Both the position numbers and the translations under genes were made by a program. From Sphingopyxis sp. LC363 (GTDB lineage: Bacteria; Pseudomonadota; Alphaproteobacteria; Sphingomonadales; Sphingomonadaceae), in the NCBI RefSeq assembly GCF_000756385.1, contig NZ_JNFC01000045.1, positions 1 through 64,000 of the forward strand: a stretch of 64,000 nt of DNA. Direction: 5' to 3'. A model generated the notes under the pieces. The model had not been told where the DNA came from and searched no databases. It saw only the letters and a list, made by a program, of their open reading frames with translations. Of this stretch, positions 16,388 to 24,105 are shown piece after piece (the first letter of the stretch is position 1; every line of letters begins with the position of its first letter).

Positions 16388-17413
16388 TTGACGACGCTTA
16401 TTACCGGCGCGGCCGGGTTCATCGGAATGCACGTCGGGGCAGCCCTGCTCGGTCGCGGCGAGTGCGTCGTCGGCATCGACAATTTTACACCCTATTACTC
16501 GCTCGATCTCAAACATGCGCGCGTCGCGCATCTCTACGCACGCTATGGCGAATTGTTCACCTTTATAGATGTCGATTTTGGCGATGCCGACGCGCTCGCC
16601 GCTGCGCTTTCCAGCCACGGGATCGACCGGATCGTCCATCTCGGCGCACAGCCCGGCGTCCGCTATTCGCTAGAAAATCCCGCTGCTTATATTCATTCGA
16701 ACGTCGCGGGGCACGTCAACATTCTCGAGCTGGCGCGCCACCGCTCGGTCGCGCATCTGGTTTATGCGTCGTCGTCGTCGGTCTATGGCATGCGCGCCAG
16801 TACGCCCTTTCGCGTGGCCGACCGCGCCGATACGCCGATTTCGCTATATGCGGCGACGAAACGGGCGGACGAATTGCTTAGCGAAACCTATGCACATCTC
16901 TTCAGGATACCCCAAACCGGCCTTCGCTTTTTCACAGTTTATGGCCCGTGGGGGCGGCCCGACATGGCGGTCTGGAAATTCACCGAGGCGGTTCTCCAGG
17001 GCCGGCCGATCGACGTCTATAATCACGGCGACATGCTCCGTGATTTCACCTTCATCGACGATATCGTCAACGGCGTCGTCCTGGCGCTCGATTACCCGCC
17101 CGAAGACGACCACCGCGAGAAGCCGGGTGGTTTCACGACGCCGCACCGGCTTTACAACATCGGGAATAACCGCCCCGAACAACTTACCGAACTTATCCGT
17201 GCGATCGAAATGGCGTGCGGTCGCAAGGCGGAAATCAGCCTGCTGCCGATGCAAGACGGCGACGTCTATCAGACGGCCGCGGATATCGCCGATATCAGCC
17301 GCGATCTAGGCTTTGCACCGACTACCCCGATCACTACCGGAATACCTGCTTTTGTCGCTTGGTATCGGGAGGAATGGATGAAGCGGCAGGAAACGGTTCC
17401 GAGCAAGGCGTGA
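16388..17413 (+). CDS. UDP-glucuronate 4-epimerase (NAD-dependent SDR epimerase)
   Basis: The 341-residue protein starts at a TTG with AGGGGA upstream. It has the GAAGFIG nucleotide motif (residues 7-13), DNFTPYYSLDLK, LGAQPGVRYSLENP, SSSSVYG and YAATK (the Tyr-x3-Lys catalytic pair), and TVYGPWGRPDMA. This pattern is that of LspL/Cap1J-type enzymes, which convert UDP-glucuronate to UDP-galacturonate for capsules or EPS. It stands alone, upstream of the convergent bufferin operon. Confidence 0.9.
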   Translation: MTTLITGAAGFIGMHVGAALLGRGECVVGIDNFTPYYSLDLKHARVAHLYARYGELFTFIDVDFGDADALAAALSSHGIDRIVHLGAQPGVRYSLENPAAYIHSNVAGHVNILELARHRSVAHLVYASSSSVYGMRASTPFRVADRADTPISLYAATKRADELLSETYAHLFRIPQTGLRFFTVYGPWGRPDMAVWKFTEAVLQGRPIDVYNHGDMLRDFTFIDDIVNGVVLALDYPPEDDHREKPGGFTTPHRLYNIGNNRPEQLTELIRAIEMACGRKAEISLLPMQDGDVYQTAADIADISRDLGFAPTTPITTGIPAFVAWYREEWMKRQETVPSKA

Positions 17414-17419
17414 CGCGTC

Positions 17420-18067
17420 CTACCAGCGCAAGAAACGCGGAAGGACCAGCCGCCCCGCAATCGCCGAAAGCAGAACCGCTGCGCCGTGCCAGAGCGCGAT
17501 GTGGACAACGTCATCGGTCGCGCAATGAAGCGCGACGATGGTCGCGCCCGCAGCCCCCGCGGCGATACCGATGACCCAGCCCGCGCGCGTCGGCGACGTC
17601 GGCGCGCCGGCCTTGAGCCAGAAGAAGAGCGCCGCGCCAACTCCCAAGCCCGATGCGACGCCTTGCAAGAGGCAGCGCAGGCCAAAGCCGTGGCGCGCGG
17701 ATTCCATCGCCGCATGGCCGTCGGTGATGCACGCGACGAGGGCCGCTAGCGGCAGCGACAGCGAGGCACCGACCGCCCAACGCCAGCCGCCATAATCGCG
17801 CCCGACACCCGGCAACCCCATGCGCAGAGCGCTCCATGTCGCGGCAAGTCCCGTCGCCGCGGTCAACCAGAAGGCGAGCATCGAAAGCGGCGGCATTCCG
17901 CTCACCGCCAGGTCCTCGCGCAAGCCGAAGATCCACAGCAACGCCGCGGCGCCCGCGACCCATCCGGCCGCGACCCATATGGACCCGCGCGCAACGCGCC
18001 GCGGCCGCACGGGCGTCAAGTCCCCGGCGAGGTCGTCGATCAGATCATCGATCGATGCGTCCTTCAT
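17420..18067 (-). CDS. nrsF: NrsF-type anti-sigma factor (DUF1109 membrane protein)
   Basis: This 215-residue protein has a short cytoplasmic N-terminus (MKDASIDDLIDDLAGDL) and six hydrophobic segments, the DUF1109/NrsF layout. NrsF holds the ECF sigma factor SigF at the membrane and releases it on redox or metal stress. Two conserved-type cysteines are visible (ACITDGHAA and LRCLLQG). The ATG at 18067 is one base after the sigF stop and is preferred to an upstream TTG. It is the last gene of the bufferin operon. Confidence 0.9.
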   Translation of the reverse strand: MKDASIDDLIDDLAGDLTPVRPRRVARGSIWVAAGWVAGAAALLWIFGLREDLAVSGMPPLSMLAFWLTAATGLAATWSALRMGLPGVGRDYGGWRWAVGASLSLPLAALVACITDGHAAMESARHGFGLRCLLQGVASGLGVGAALFFWLKAGAPTSPTRAGWVIGIAAGAAGATIVALHCATDDVVHIALWHGAAVLLSAIAGRLVLPRFLRW

Positions 18068-18068
18068 T

Positions 18069-18590
18069 TCATTCGCTTTCAATCAGTTCGGCAAGCTTCT
18101 TGAGCCCGCGGTGGATATTCACTTTGACGAGCGACTCGCTCTGCCCGCAAATCTGCGATGCCTCGGCTATCGATGCGCCTTCGATCTTGACCAGCGTGAT
18201 CGCCTGCGCCTGCCTTGGCGGCAACAGCGTCAGCAGATGATCGATGCTCAGCCGCGCATGGACCGCTTCATCCTCGGCGCCGACCGCTGCATCATTGTCG
18301 CCGAGTTCGGCCTCGTCACGCTGGCGACGCAGCATGTCGATCCAGCGATAACGCGCTATCGCCGCGAGCCATGGCAGAAACGCCCGCCCGCTGTCCCATG
18401 TCGCAAGCTTGCGGTGCATCGACACCAGCGTTTCCTGCACAAGATCGTCGATATGGTGCGGCGCGATCCGCCGGGCGAAATAACGTTCGAGCCATTTGCG
18501 GCAATCGACAAGCAACGCGCGATAGGCGCTGCGATCCCCCCGCTGCGATGCGGCCATCAAGCGCGCCAGCGAAGGTTCGTCGATGCTCAT
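18069..18590 (-). CDS. sigF: ECF sigma factor SigF
   Basis: The 173-residue protein has sigma region 2 (DDLVQETLVSMHRKLATWD, about residues 49-67, and FLPWLAAIARYRWIDMLRR) and region 4 (LPPRQAQAITLVKIEG, SESLVKVNIHRGLKKL). The sequence and the NrsF partner place it with SigF-type ECF factors, known in Caulobacter to respond to metal or oxidative stress. It overlaps the doxX stop by four bases (ATGA). It should recognise the GTAAC-N16/17-CGAA promoter in front of bufA, closing a positive loop. Confidence 0.95.
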   Translation of the reverse strand: MSIDEPSLARLMAASQRGDRSAYRALLVDCRKWLERYFARRIAPHHIDDLVQETLVSMHRKLATWDSGRAFLPWLAAIARYRWIDMLRRQRDEAELGDNDAAVGAEDEAVHARLSIDHLLTLLPPRQAQAITLVKIEGASIAEASQICGQSESLVKVNIHRGLKKLAELIESE

Positions 18591-19045
18591 TTCGCGCGCA
18601 CCCTAGCAATCAGCGCGTCGAGCGAGAACAGTCCGCCGCCGCGAACGATCAGGATCGCCGCCATCGCCGCCCACAGCGAATGGACCGGCCACCAAGCGTC
18701 GGGAAAGACGAAGATCTGGATGACGAGCGTCATCACGAGCAGGGCGCCCGCCGACAATCGCGTTGCGAGCCCGAAAAGCAGCAACGCCGGGAAAAAATGC
18801 TCGGAAAATGTCGTTAGCGGCACTGCTATCGCGGGATCGAGCGGCAGCCCCGAAAATTCGCTGCGGAACAGATCATATTGCGAGGGATCGATCTTGAGGA
18901 AGCTGCCCTCGAGCACCTTCGTCTGCCCCGATCGCCAAAAGACGCCCGCGAGCGAGACGCGCAGCAGCAACAGCGCGGCCCCTTCGGCGAGCCGCGACCC
19001 CGCAATGGCTACGCTCTTGTCATAAAATCCCGTTATCGCATTCAT
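18587..19045 (-). CDS. DoxX-family membrane protein
   Basis: The 152-residue protein has four hydrophobic segments and the DoxX signature RVSLAGVFWRSGQTKVLEG near residue 30, then PALLLFGLATRLSAG and FPDAWWPVHSLWA. DoxX proteins commonly follow bufABC genes and may supply a quinone-linked redox step, but the role is not established. It lies three bases after bufC and overlaps sigF. Confidence 0.9.
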   Translation of the reverse strand: MNAITGFYDKSVAIAGSRLAEGAALLLLRVSLAGVFWRSGQTKVLEGSFLKIDPSQYDLFRSEFSGLPLDPAIAVPLTTFSEHFFPALLLFGLATRLSAGALLVMTLVIQIFVFPDAWWPVHSLWAAMAAILIVRGGGLFSLDALIARVRAK

Positions 19046-19048
19046 CGC

Positions 19049-19747
19049 TCAAACCCTCTCGAAAGCCCCGGCCTCGATGAGCGCCGCGATTGCGGCGCCG
19101 CCGTCCGGATGCTGTTCGGCAAGATGCGCGATGAGGTTACCGATGTGCGCGATTTCTTGAGCCATGCCGATCGCGGCTGCCGCAGCCTGTTCGATCGCGA
19201 ACAGGCGGACTTCGGCGTCGGGGCGCGTAACGAGCAGCGCCCGCGTATCGGACGCAAAGGCCGGATCGGTCAACGGCGCGGCGTCGCTGGAAAGCACCAC
19301 GACACGCGTTGCCGGGTGAAGCCGGACCGGAAGGCTGAGCAGGCCGGCTTCGCCGAGGGCGAGCAGATCGGCGAGGGCCAGCGCGAGTGCATCGGCTGCG
19401 TGATAGCTTTCGAGCCAGGCCCATTCGACGCGCGCGAGGTCGGCGGCGCGCGGATCAGCGAGCCGTTCGGCAAAGGTCTCGCCAATGTCGTTCAACGGCC
19501 GGCGTCCCGCCCCGCCTTCTTCGACAAAGCGGCGCGACAGACGGTTGAATTCCTCGTCGCCCAGATAAGCACGCGTGCGCGGGAACGTTTCTTCGAGCGC
19601 GACGAGGCGCGCGTGCGATATGGTGTTGGCGTGAACGCGAAGCCCGCGCAGCACGGTGGCCTCGCCTCCCGCAAACAGGTTGGGCGGCAGATGGGCGGGG
19701 CCGCGCAGCAAGGTCGCAGCTATCGCCGCCTGCCCGGGCTCAAGCAT
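19049..19747 (-). CDS. bufC: Bufferin maturation partner BufC (DUF2063)
   Basis: The 232-residue protein begins with an N-terminal DUF2063 domain: LLRGPAHLPPNLFAGG, then GLRVHANTISHARLVALEETFPRTRAYLGD and FVEEGG. The C-terminal half is winged-helix-like. DUF2063 proteins bind the DUF692 enzyme and recruit the precursor peptide, so this is the partner of BufB. It overlaps the end of bufB by eight bases and shares its operon. Confidence 0.92.
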   Translation of the reverse strand: MLEPGQAAIAATLLRGPAHLPPNLFAGGEATVLRGLRVHANTISHARLVALEETFPRTRAYLGDEEFNRLSRRFVEEGGAGRRPLNDIGETFAERLADPRAADLARVEWAWLESYHAADALALALADLLALGEAGLLSLPVRLHPATRVVVLSSDAAPLTDPAFASDTRALLVTRPDAEVRLFAIEQAAAAAIGMAQEIAHIGNLIAHLAEQHPDGGAAIAALIEAGAFERV

Positions 19748-20603
19748 GAGCGGGCGTCCACAGCAGTGCGTCGGCCTTCGCCACCTCGGCGATCAAGGTC
19801 GCGTAATCGGGAATGTCGCTGTCCCATTCGACCAGCACGGGCCTTGGGCCGGATCGGTCGAGGAATCGGGCCAGCAGGTCCCAGCAGCTCGCACGCACCG
19901 GCGACCCATGATCGTCGATCGCGATCGTACCGCCCATATCGTCGTCCTTGACCGCGTGACCCGCGACGTGGATTTCGCCGACATGGCGTGGATCGAAGCA
20001 GTCGAGCCAGGCCACCGTATCGAGCCCGAGGTTGAAGGCCGAAACCTCGACATTGTTGATATCGAGCAGCAGACCGCAGCCGCTGCGCCGGCAAAGTTCG
20101 TGAAGGAAATCGACCTCGCTCCAATCGTCACCAGCATAAGCGAGGTAGCGCGACGGATTTTCGATCAGGATCCGCCGGCGCAGCCGGTCCTGCACACGGC
20201 CGACTTCGGCGGTGAAATGGTCGAGCGCCGCGTGGCTATAGGGGATCGGCAGGAGGTCCGGAAATTTGTCGTCGGGCCCGTTGCTCCAGCTGAGATGATC
20301 GGAAACCATCGCAGGATCATAACGAAGGCAAAGCGCCGCGAGCGCTTCGAGTTCGCCCTCGTCCACGCCCGCCGCCGAGCCCAGCGACAGCCCGACCGAA
20401 TGAAAGCTGATCGGCAGATGCTCGGCGATCGCGGTCAGCCAGCGGTGCGGCGGCCCGCCCGCGCCGAAGTAATTCTGGGGGTGGACTTCGGCCCAGGCGG
20501 GCGCCCTTCCCTGCTCCGTCGCTGCCAGCACATCGGCATAATGCTGCGGCTTGAGGCCGATGCCGGCGCGTACCGGCAGCGTCGAAAGCAGGGAAGCGAT
20601 CAC
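19740..20603 (-). CDS. bufB: Bufferin-modifying enzyme BufB (DUF692, multinuclear iron oxygenase)
   Basis: The 287-residue protein is a DUF692 TIM-barrel enzyme. Metal-ligand segments are visible in order: AEVHPQNYFG, FHSVGLSLGS, DHLSW, ILIENPSRYL, LLLDINNVEVSAFN and GEIHVAGH. Such enzymes oxidise cysteines of the precursor to thiooxazole-type heterocycles. Its substrate is the product of the gene six bases upstream. It overlaps bufC. Confidence 0.95.
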   Translation of the reverse strand: MIASLLSTLPVRAGIGLKPQHYADVLAATEQGRAPAWAEVHPQNYFGAGGPPHRWLTAIAEHLPISFHSVGLSLGSAAGVDEGELEALAALCLRYDPAMVSDHLSWSNGPDDKFPDLLPIPYSHAALDHFTAEVGRVQDRLRRRILIENPSRYLAYAGDDWSEVDFLHELCRRSGCGLLLDINNVEVSAFNLGLDTVAWLDCFDPRHVGEIHVAGHAVKDDDMGGTIAIDDHGSPVRASCWDLLARFLDRSGPRPVLVEWDSDIPDYATLIAEVAKADALLWTPAHA

Positions 20604-20609
20604 GGTCGG

Positions 20610-20906
20610 TTAGCCCTTCTTGGCAACCGGCTTGGCGTTGCCCTTGTGCGCGGCCAAGGTGCCGCCCATCTTCACGCAGCTGCCAGCGGGCACATGCTTC
20701 CAGGCATTGCCCTGATAGTCGACGGTCGAGGTGCCAGCGCAGCTCGTGCCCGGTCCGGCGGCGCAGTCGTTCTTGCCCTTCAGCGCGACGCCATAGCATT
20801 TTTCCTTGGCGCCCTCGGCGGCGACGGCGGTGCCGCCGATCGCGGTGCCCGCGGCCATGGCGAGGACGGCCGAAGCGGCGAGCGACAGTTTCAGTGCATT
20901 GGTCAT
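20610..20906 (-). CDS. bufA1: Bufferin precursor BufA1 (DUF2282, copper-buffering RiPP)
   Basis: The 98-residue precursor has a Sec signal of about 30 residues ending AVAA, and a mature part with four cysteines at 37, 48, 56 and 77 (EKCYG, NDCAAG, TSCAG, GSCVK). This is the DUF2282 bufferin pattern, in which central cysteines are cyclised to bind copper in the periplasm. A strong AAGGGAG precedes the ATG. It is the first gene of bufA-bufB-bufC-doxX-sigF-nrsF. Confidence 0.95.
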   Translation of the reverse strand: MTNALKLSLAASAVLAMAAGTAIGGTAVAAEGAKEKCYGVALKGKNDCAAGPGTSCAGTSTVDYQGNAWKHVPAGSCVKMGGTLAAHKGNAKPVAKKG

Positions 20907-20958
20907 GATGATCTCCCTTTTGAGAAATGAATGATGCGGAGGATGGCATCGTCATGGG

Positions 20959-20984
20959 TTCGCGGGAGAAGGTGCGAAAGTTAC
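20959..20984 (-). promoter_or_regulatory. SigF-type promoter of the bufferin operon
   Basis: On the minus strand GTAACT (20984-20979) and CGAA (20962-20959) are separated by 16 bases. This matches the SigF consensus reported for Caulobacter (GTAACC-N16-CGAA). It lies about 55 bases upstream of the bufA1 start codon. With sigF in the same operon it predicts autoinduction. Confidence 0.75.
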
Positions 20985-21073
20985 GCCGAGGCGGGAGACA
21001 ATGATTTGGCAGGGTAACTCCGATAGAATAGGCCCGGATCGAACGAGGACGCGCGAATGGAGACAAGCAAGGC

Positions 21074-22090
21074 ATGAATATTCTGCTCACCGGCGGCGCC
21101 GGCTATATCGGAAGCCATGTCGCGGCGCCGCTGGTGTCGGCGGGGCACGGCGTCGTCTGCTTCGACAATCTGTCGAACAGCGACCCAGCGGTGATGGATC
21201 GGCTCGAGGCGATCACCGGCCATTCCGTTCCGCTCGTCACCGGCGACATCCGCGACGGCGATGCGCTGCGCGAAGTGCTGCGGGACCATAAGATCGACGC
21301 CGTGATCCACTTCGCGGGGCTGAAGGCGGTCGGCGAGTCGGTTGCCGAGCCCATGAAATATTACGACAATAATGTTCGCGGCACTTTGTCGCTGCTCGAA
21401 GCGATGGCCGATTGCGGGGCCAAGACGCTCGTCTTCTCGTCAAGCGCGACCGTTTATGGCCAGCCGCAATATCTGCCGCTCGACGAGAATCATCCGACGT
21501 CGGCGACCAATCCCTATGGCCGCACCAAGCTGATGATCGAGGAGATGCTTGCCGACGTCGCCGCCGCCGACCCCGAATGGCGCATCGCGATCCTGCGCTA
21601 TTTCAACCCCGTCGGCGCGCACGACAGCGGACTGATCGGCGAGAATCCCAACGGCATTCCGAACAATCTGATGCCCTTCGTCAGCCGTGTCGCTGCCGGG
21701 CGGCTCGCCGAGCTGTCGGTATTCGGCAACGATTACGACACGCCCGACGGCACCGGGGTGCGCGACTATATCCACGTCGTCGATCTCGCCGAGGGCCATG
21801 TCGCGGCGCTCGGCGCAATCGCGAAGAGCGAAGAAGCGCTGTCGATCTGGAACCTCGGGACCGGTCAGGGCTATTCGGTGCTCGACATGGTCGAAGCGTT
21901 CGAACGCGTGAACGGCGTCCGCATCCCCTATCGCATCGCGCCGCGCCGCGACGGCGATGTCGCGAGCTGTTTCGCCAGCCCCGACCGCGCCGCGCGCGAA
22001 CTGGGCTGGAAGGCCGAGCGCGGTCTCGACGCGATGTGCGCGTCGAGCTGGAACTTCGAGCGCACGCTCGCGGGGCGCAATTCGGACTAG
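21074..22090 (+). CDS. galE: UDP-glucose 4-epimerase
   Basis: The 338-residue protein is a canonical GalE: GGAGYIGSH (residues 7-15), CFDNLSNS, IHFAGLKAVGES, SSSATVYG and NPYGRTK (Tyr-x3-Lys), then RYFNPVGAH and GVRDYIHVVDLAEGH. It interconverts UDP-glucose and UDP-galactose for surface sugars. Its TAG stop lies inside the CTAG duplicated by the IS insertion at 22091-23146, so the gene is intact in spite of the insertion. Confidence 0.96.
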   Translation: MNILLTGGAGYIGSHVAAPLVSAGHGVVCFDNLSNSDPAVMDRLEAITGHSVPLVTGDIRDGDALREVLRDHKIDAVIHFAGLKAVGESVAEPMKYYDNNVRGTLSLLEAMADCGAKTLVFSSSATVYGQPQYLPLDENHPTSATNPYGRTKLMIEEMLADVAAADPEWRIAILRYFNPVGAHDSGLIGENPNGIPNNLMPFVSRVAAGRLAELSVFGNDYDTPDGTGVRDYIHVVDLAEGHVAALGAIAKSEEALSIWNLGTGQGYSVLDMVEAFERVNGVRIPYRIAPRRDGDVASCFASPDRAARELGWKAERGLDAMCASSWNFERTLAGRNSD

Positions 22091-22437
22091 GCCGTAGACT
22101 CATAAACCCGCAACCGCAGCCGCATTGAGGCGAGTTGGACCATGGCGAGGAAGTTTTCGGCTAGCTTGTCGTAGCGGGTGGCGATGCGTCGAAAGTGCTT
22201 CAGCTTGGAGAAGAAGCGTTCGATGAGGTTCCGCTCGCGATAGAGCCAAGTGCTGAAGTACGGTTTTGACCGGCGGTTGGACTTGGGTGGGATATTGGCG
22301 AACGCGCCCCTTTCGCGGAGAGACGCCCGGATGCGGTCGGCATCATATGCCTTATCGGCCAGCACTATCGTTCCGGCACCAATATGGTCGAGCAGGCCAT
22401 CGGCAGCTTGGCCGTCATGGCATTGACCAGCGGTCAA
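22087..22437 (-). CDS. IS5-family transposase, second reading frame (C-terminal half)
   Basis: This frame holds the second catalytic Asp (VLADKAYDAD) and the catalytic Glu (RNLIERFFSKLKHF with RIATRYDK), the C-terminal half of the DDE transposase. It is joined to the first frame by a -1 frameshift at the A5-G5 run at 22530-22540; before the listed start the frame is open up to that run (TTKIHAVVDGQG, SLTAGQCHDG). Its stop TAG is not in the element but in the CTAG target duplication. Confidence 0.88.
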   Translation of the reverse strand: MTAGQCHDGQAADGLLDHIGAGTIVLADKAYDADRIRASLRERGAFANIPPKSNRRSKPYFSTWLYRERNLIERFFSKLKHFRRIATRYDKLAENFLAMVQLASMRLRLRVYESTA

Positions 22438-22439
22438 GC

Positions 22440-22853
22440 TCAGTCGGATCGGGAGGCCTTGCCCATCGACGACAGCGTGGATTTTGGTTGTAAGCCCGCC
22501 TCGGGAACGACCGAGACAGTGATCTCGATCCCCCTTTTTGCCGTCGCGGCCTGTTGATGGGCGCGAACGGAAGTGCTGTCGATCATCTGGATATCGCCAT
22601 CATGCGCGGCGGTGATGGTATCCATCATCCGATCCCAGATGCCCGCCTTCCGCCATCGCACGAAGCGGTTGTAGCAGGTGGTGCGCGGGCCATAGCGTTC
22701 CGGCAGGTCGCGCCACGGTGCCCCGGAGCGCAGCACCCAGAAGATACCATTCAGCACGCGGCGGTCATCGACACGCGGAATGCCCCTGGGCTTGTTGGGC
22801 AGGAGCGGCTCGATCACGCGCCACTCGAAGTCGGTCAGGTCATATCGGCTCAT
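22440..22853 (-). CDS. IS5-family transposase, first reading frame (N-terminal half)
   Basis: The 137-codon frame contains the N-terminal DUF4096-type domain (YDLTDFEWRVIEPLLP, VLNGIFWVLRSGAPWRDLP) and the first catalytic Asp (IQMIDSTSVRAHQQA). After AATAKRG the frame changes to unrelated sequence. A -1 shift on AAAAAGGGGG at 22530-22540 restores the family sequence (KGDRDHCLG...). This is the usual programmed frameshift of IS427-type elements, so the element may be active. Confidence 0.88.
   Translation of the reverse strand: MSRYDLTDFEWRVIEPLLPNKPRGIPRVDDRRVLNGIFWVLRSGAPWRDLPERYGPRTTCYNRFVRWRKAGIWDRMMDTITAAHDGDIQMIDSTSVRAHQQAATAKRGIEITVSVVPEAGLQPKSTLSSMGKASRSD
22530..22540 (-). promoter_or_regulatory. 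Programmed -1 frameshift site of the transposase
   Basis: On the minus strand the run is G-C-A5-G5. A -1 slip on the A run moves the ribosome from the first to the second transposase frame and restores the conserved order of DDE motifs. Confidence 0.65.
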
Positions 22854-22902
22854 GCCAATACTGAATCAGACATCGACCGGCAGTGAAAGCGATTTGCGCA
22901 CC

Positions 22903-23091
22903 TCAGTCAGAATGGTGCTTGGCGCGATACCGCTCAAGCCAGTGAATCCGGCTTTCAAACGACTTACGGAGCTGGCTTGTCGGCGCGATCTTTAGCCGCG
23001 TCCGGCAACGGTCGATCTCCGCATCCAGTTCAACCAGGCTCAGCTTAGCCAAACCCTCCTCATGATCAATGACGCCGCTACGCTTGCCCAT
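22903..23091 (-). CDS. Small ORF carried inside the IS element
   Basis: An ATG at 23091 gives 62 residues (an upstream TTG would give 74). The product is charged and helical: KLSLVELDAEIDRCRTRLKI then QLRKSFESRIHWLERYRAKH. It lies between the transposase start and the right terminal repeat, so it moves with the element. It resembles no family I can name. A coiled-coil or regulatory role is possible. Confidence 0.45.
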   Translation of the reverse strand: MGKRSGVIDHEEGLAKLSLVELDAEIDRCRTRLKIAPTSQLRKSFESRIHWLERYRAKHHSD

Positions 23092-23146
23092 GCGCCCAGA
23101 GTTAACGGGATGCCCGCGCCCGCTCAACCTTTTATGAGTTCACGAC

Positions 23147-23719
23147 CTAGCCGAACCAGCCCGCGGTCTGCGCCAGTATCCACAGGCCGATCACGAGGAA
23201 CAGGCCCGCCGCAACGAGGCGCACCTTCGCCAGATCCACCCGCTTCAGCAGTTCGTGCCCGAGGAAGATCGCCGGCACATTGGCGATCATCATGCCGAGC
23301 GTCGTCCCTGCGGTGACCGCGACGACGTCATGATATTGGGCGCCCAGCGCGATCGTCGCCACCTGCGTCTTGTCGCCCATTTCGACGAGAAAAAAAGCGA
23401 CGAGCGTCGTGAGGAACGCCCCGAAGCGCGGCTTCGGAGCCTCATCATCGTCGAACGTGTCGGGGATCAGCGTCCACGCCGCCATCGCGATGAACGAAGC
23501 GCCGATAACATAACGAAAGACCGGGCTGTCGAGTAAGGCGGCCGCCGATGCGCCGAGCAGCGCCGCGAGCGCATGGTTTGCGAGAGTCGCGACCAATATG
23601 CCCAATATGATCGGCAGGGGCTGCCTGAAACGCGTCGCGAGCAGGATCGCGAGCAGCTGCGTCTTGTCGCCGATTTCGGCGAGCGCGACGATTGCCGTCG
23701 ATGTGAACAGGGCTTCCAT
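23147..23719 (-). CDS. TMEM165/GDT1-family manganese exporter
   Basis: The 190-residue protein has six hydrophobic segments and two copies of the family motif, ALAEIGDKTQ near residue 12 and LVEMGDKTQ in the second half. GDT1/UPF0016 proteins exchange Mn2+ or Ca2+ for H+. I chose the ATG at 23719, directly before the first motif, over a longer in-frame start, because the upstream part is a riboswitch. The stop TAG lies in the CTAG target duplication of the IS. Confidence 0.93.
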   Translation of the reverse strand: MEALFTSTAIVALAEIGDKTQLLAILLATRFRQPLPIILGILVATLANHALAALLGASAAALLDSPVFRYVIGASFIAMAAWTLIPDTFDDDEAPKPRFGAFLTTLVAFFLVEMGDKTQVATIALGAQYHDVVAVTAGTTLGMMIANVPAIFLGHELLKRVDLAKVRLVAAGLFLVIGLWILAQTAGWFG

Positions 23720-23794
23720 GAGTACTCCGGGGCCGGGCGGCTTGCGATTCCAACGGACATCAAACCCGCCGCCCAGCCCGGACGGAGGTCGATG

Positions 23795-23905
23795 CCATTG
23801 GTCTCGCCCAAGCGGTATCCCGCTTCCACCGCACCATGACCTCTCGGCCAAGTATGTTGACGCGGCGGCCCGTCCCGAAGGACGGCTGGCTACTCCCCAG
23901 ATGAC
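23795..23905 (-). ncRNA. yybP-ykoY manganese riboswitch
   Basis: On the minus strand the conserved elements appear in order: GGGGAGTAGCC (23898-23888), then CGTCAACATACTTGGCCGAG, and GCGAGACC (23807-23800). These are the core of the yybP-ykoY class that senses Mn2+. It lies 80 bases upstream of a GDT1-type exporter, a known target, and directly after the lipoprotein gene stop. It should turn the exporter on when Mn2+ is high. Confidence 0.85.
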
Positions 23906-24105
23906 GGGGGCGCGTTAGCGGGCTTTGCGGGCGCTGACAAGCCCGAAGCCGCGGCCGCCTTTTCGGATTCGGCGATGTCGGCGTCCATCGCCTTGGCGCG
24001 CGCTTCGATCTCCTTTGCCGCCTTGTCGTAGCGCGTGTCGAAGTCGGGCTCGTCTTTGCAGGCGGCGAGAAGCAGCAACGGCACGAGCAGAAAGGCGGCG
24101 CGCAT
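23890..24105 (-). CDS. Small lipoprotein
   Basis: The 71-residue protein has a short signal with lipobox LLLAAC and Cys16, then a charged helix (DTRYDKAAKEIEARAKAMDA) and a Pro/Ala-rich tail. It starts at the ATG overlapping the tamB stop (TGATG), so it is coupled to tamB. It may be an envelope partner of TamAB; no family is recognised. Confidence 0.75.
   Translation of the reverse strand: MRAAFLLVPLLLLAACKDEPDFDTRYDKAAKEIEARAKAMDADIAESEKAAAASGLSAPAKPANAPPSSGE

Larger units (their letters stand above)
22091..23146 (-). mobile_element. Complete IS5-family (IS427-like) insertion sequence, 1056 bp
   Basis: Imperfect terminal inverted repeats begin GCCGTAGACTCATAAA at 22091 and, on the other strand, GTCGTGAACTCATAAA at 23146. 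A CTAG target duplication flanks the element (22087-22090 and 23147-23150), the YTAR target typical of IS5-type elements. It carries a two-frame DDE transposase and a small extra ORF near the right end. It separates galE from the convergent GDT1 gene. Confidence 0.88.
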
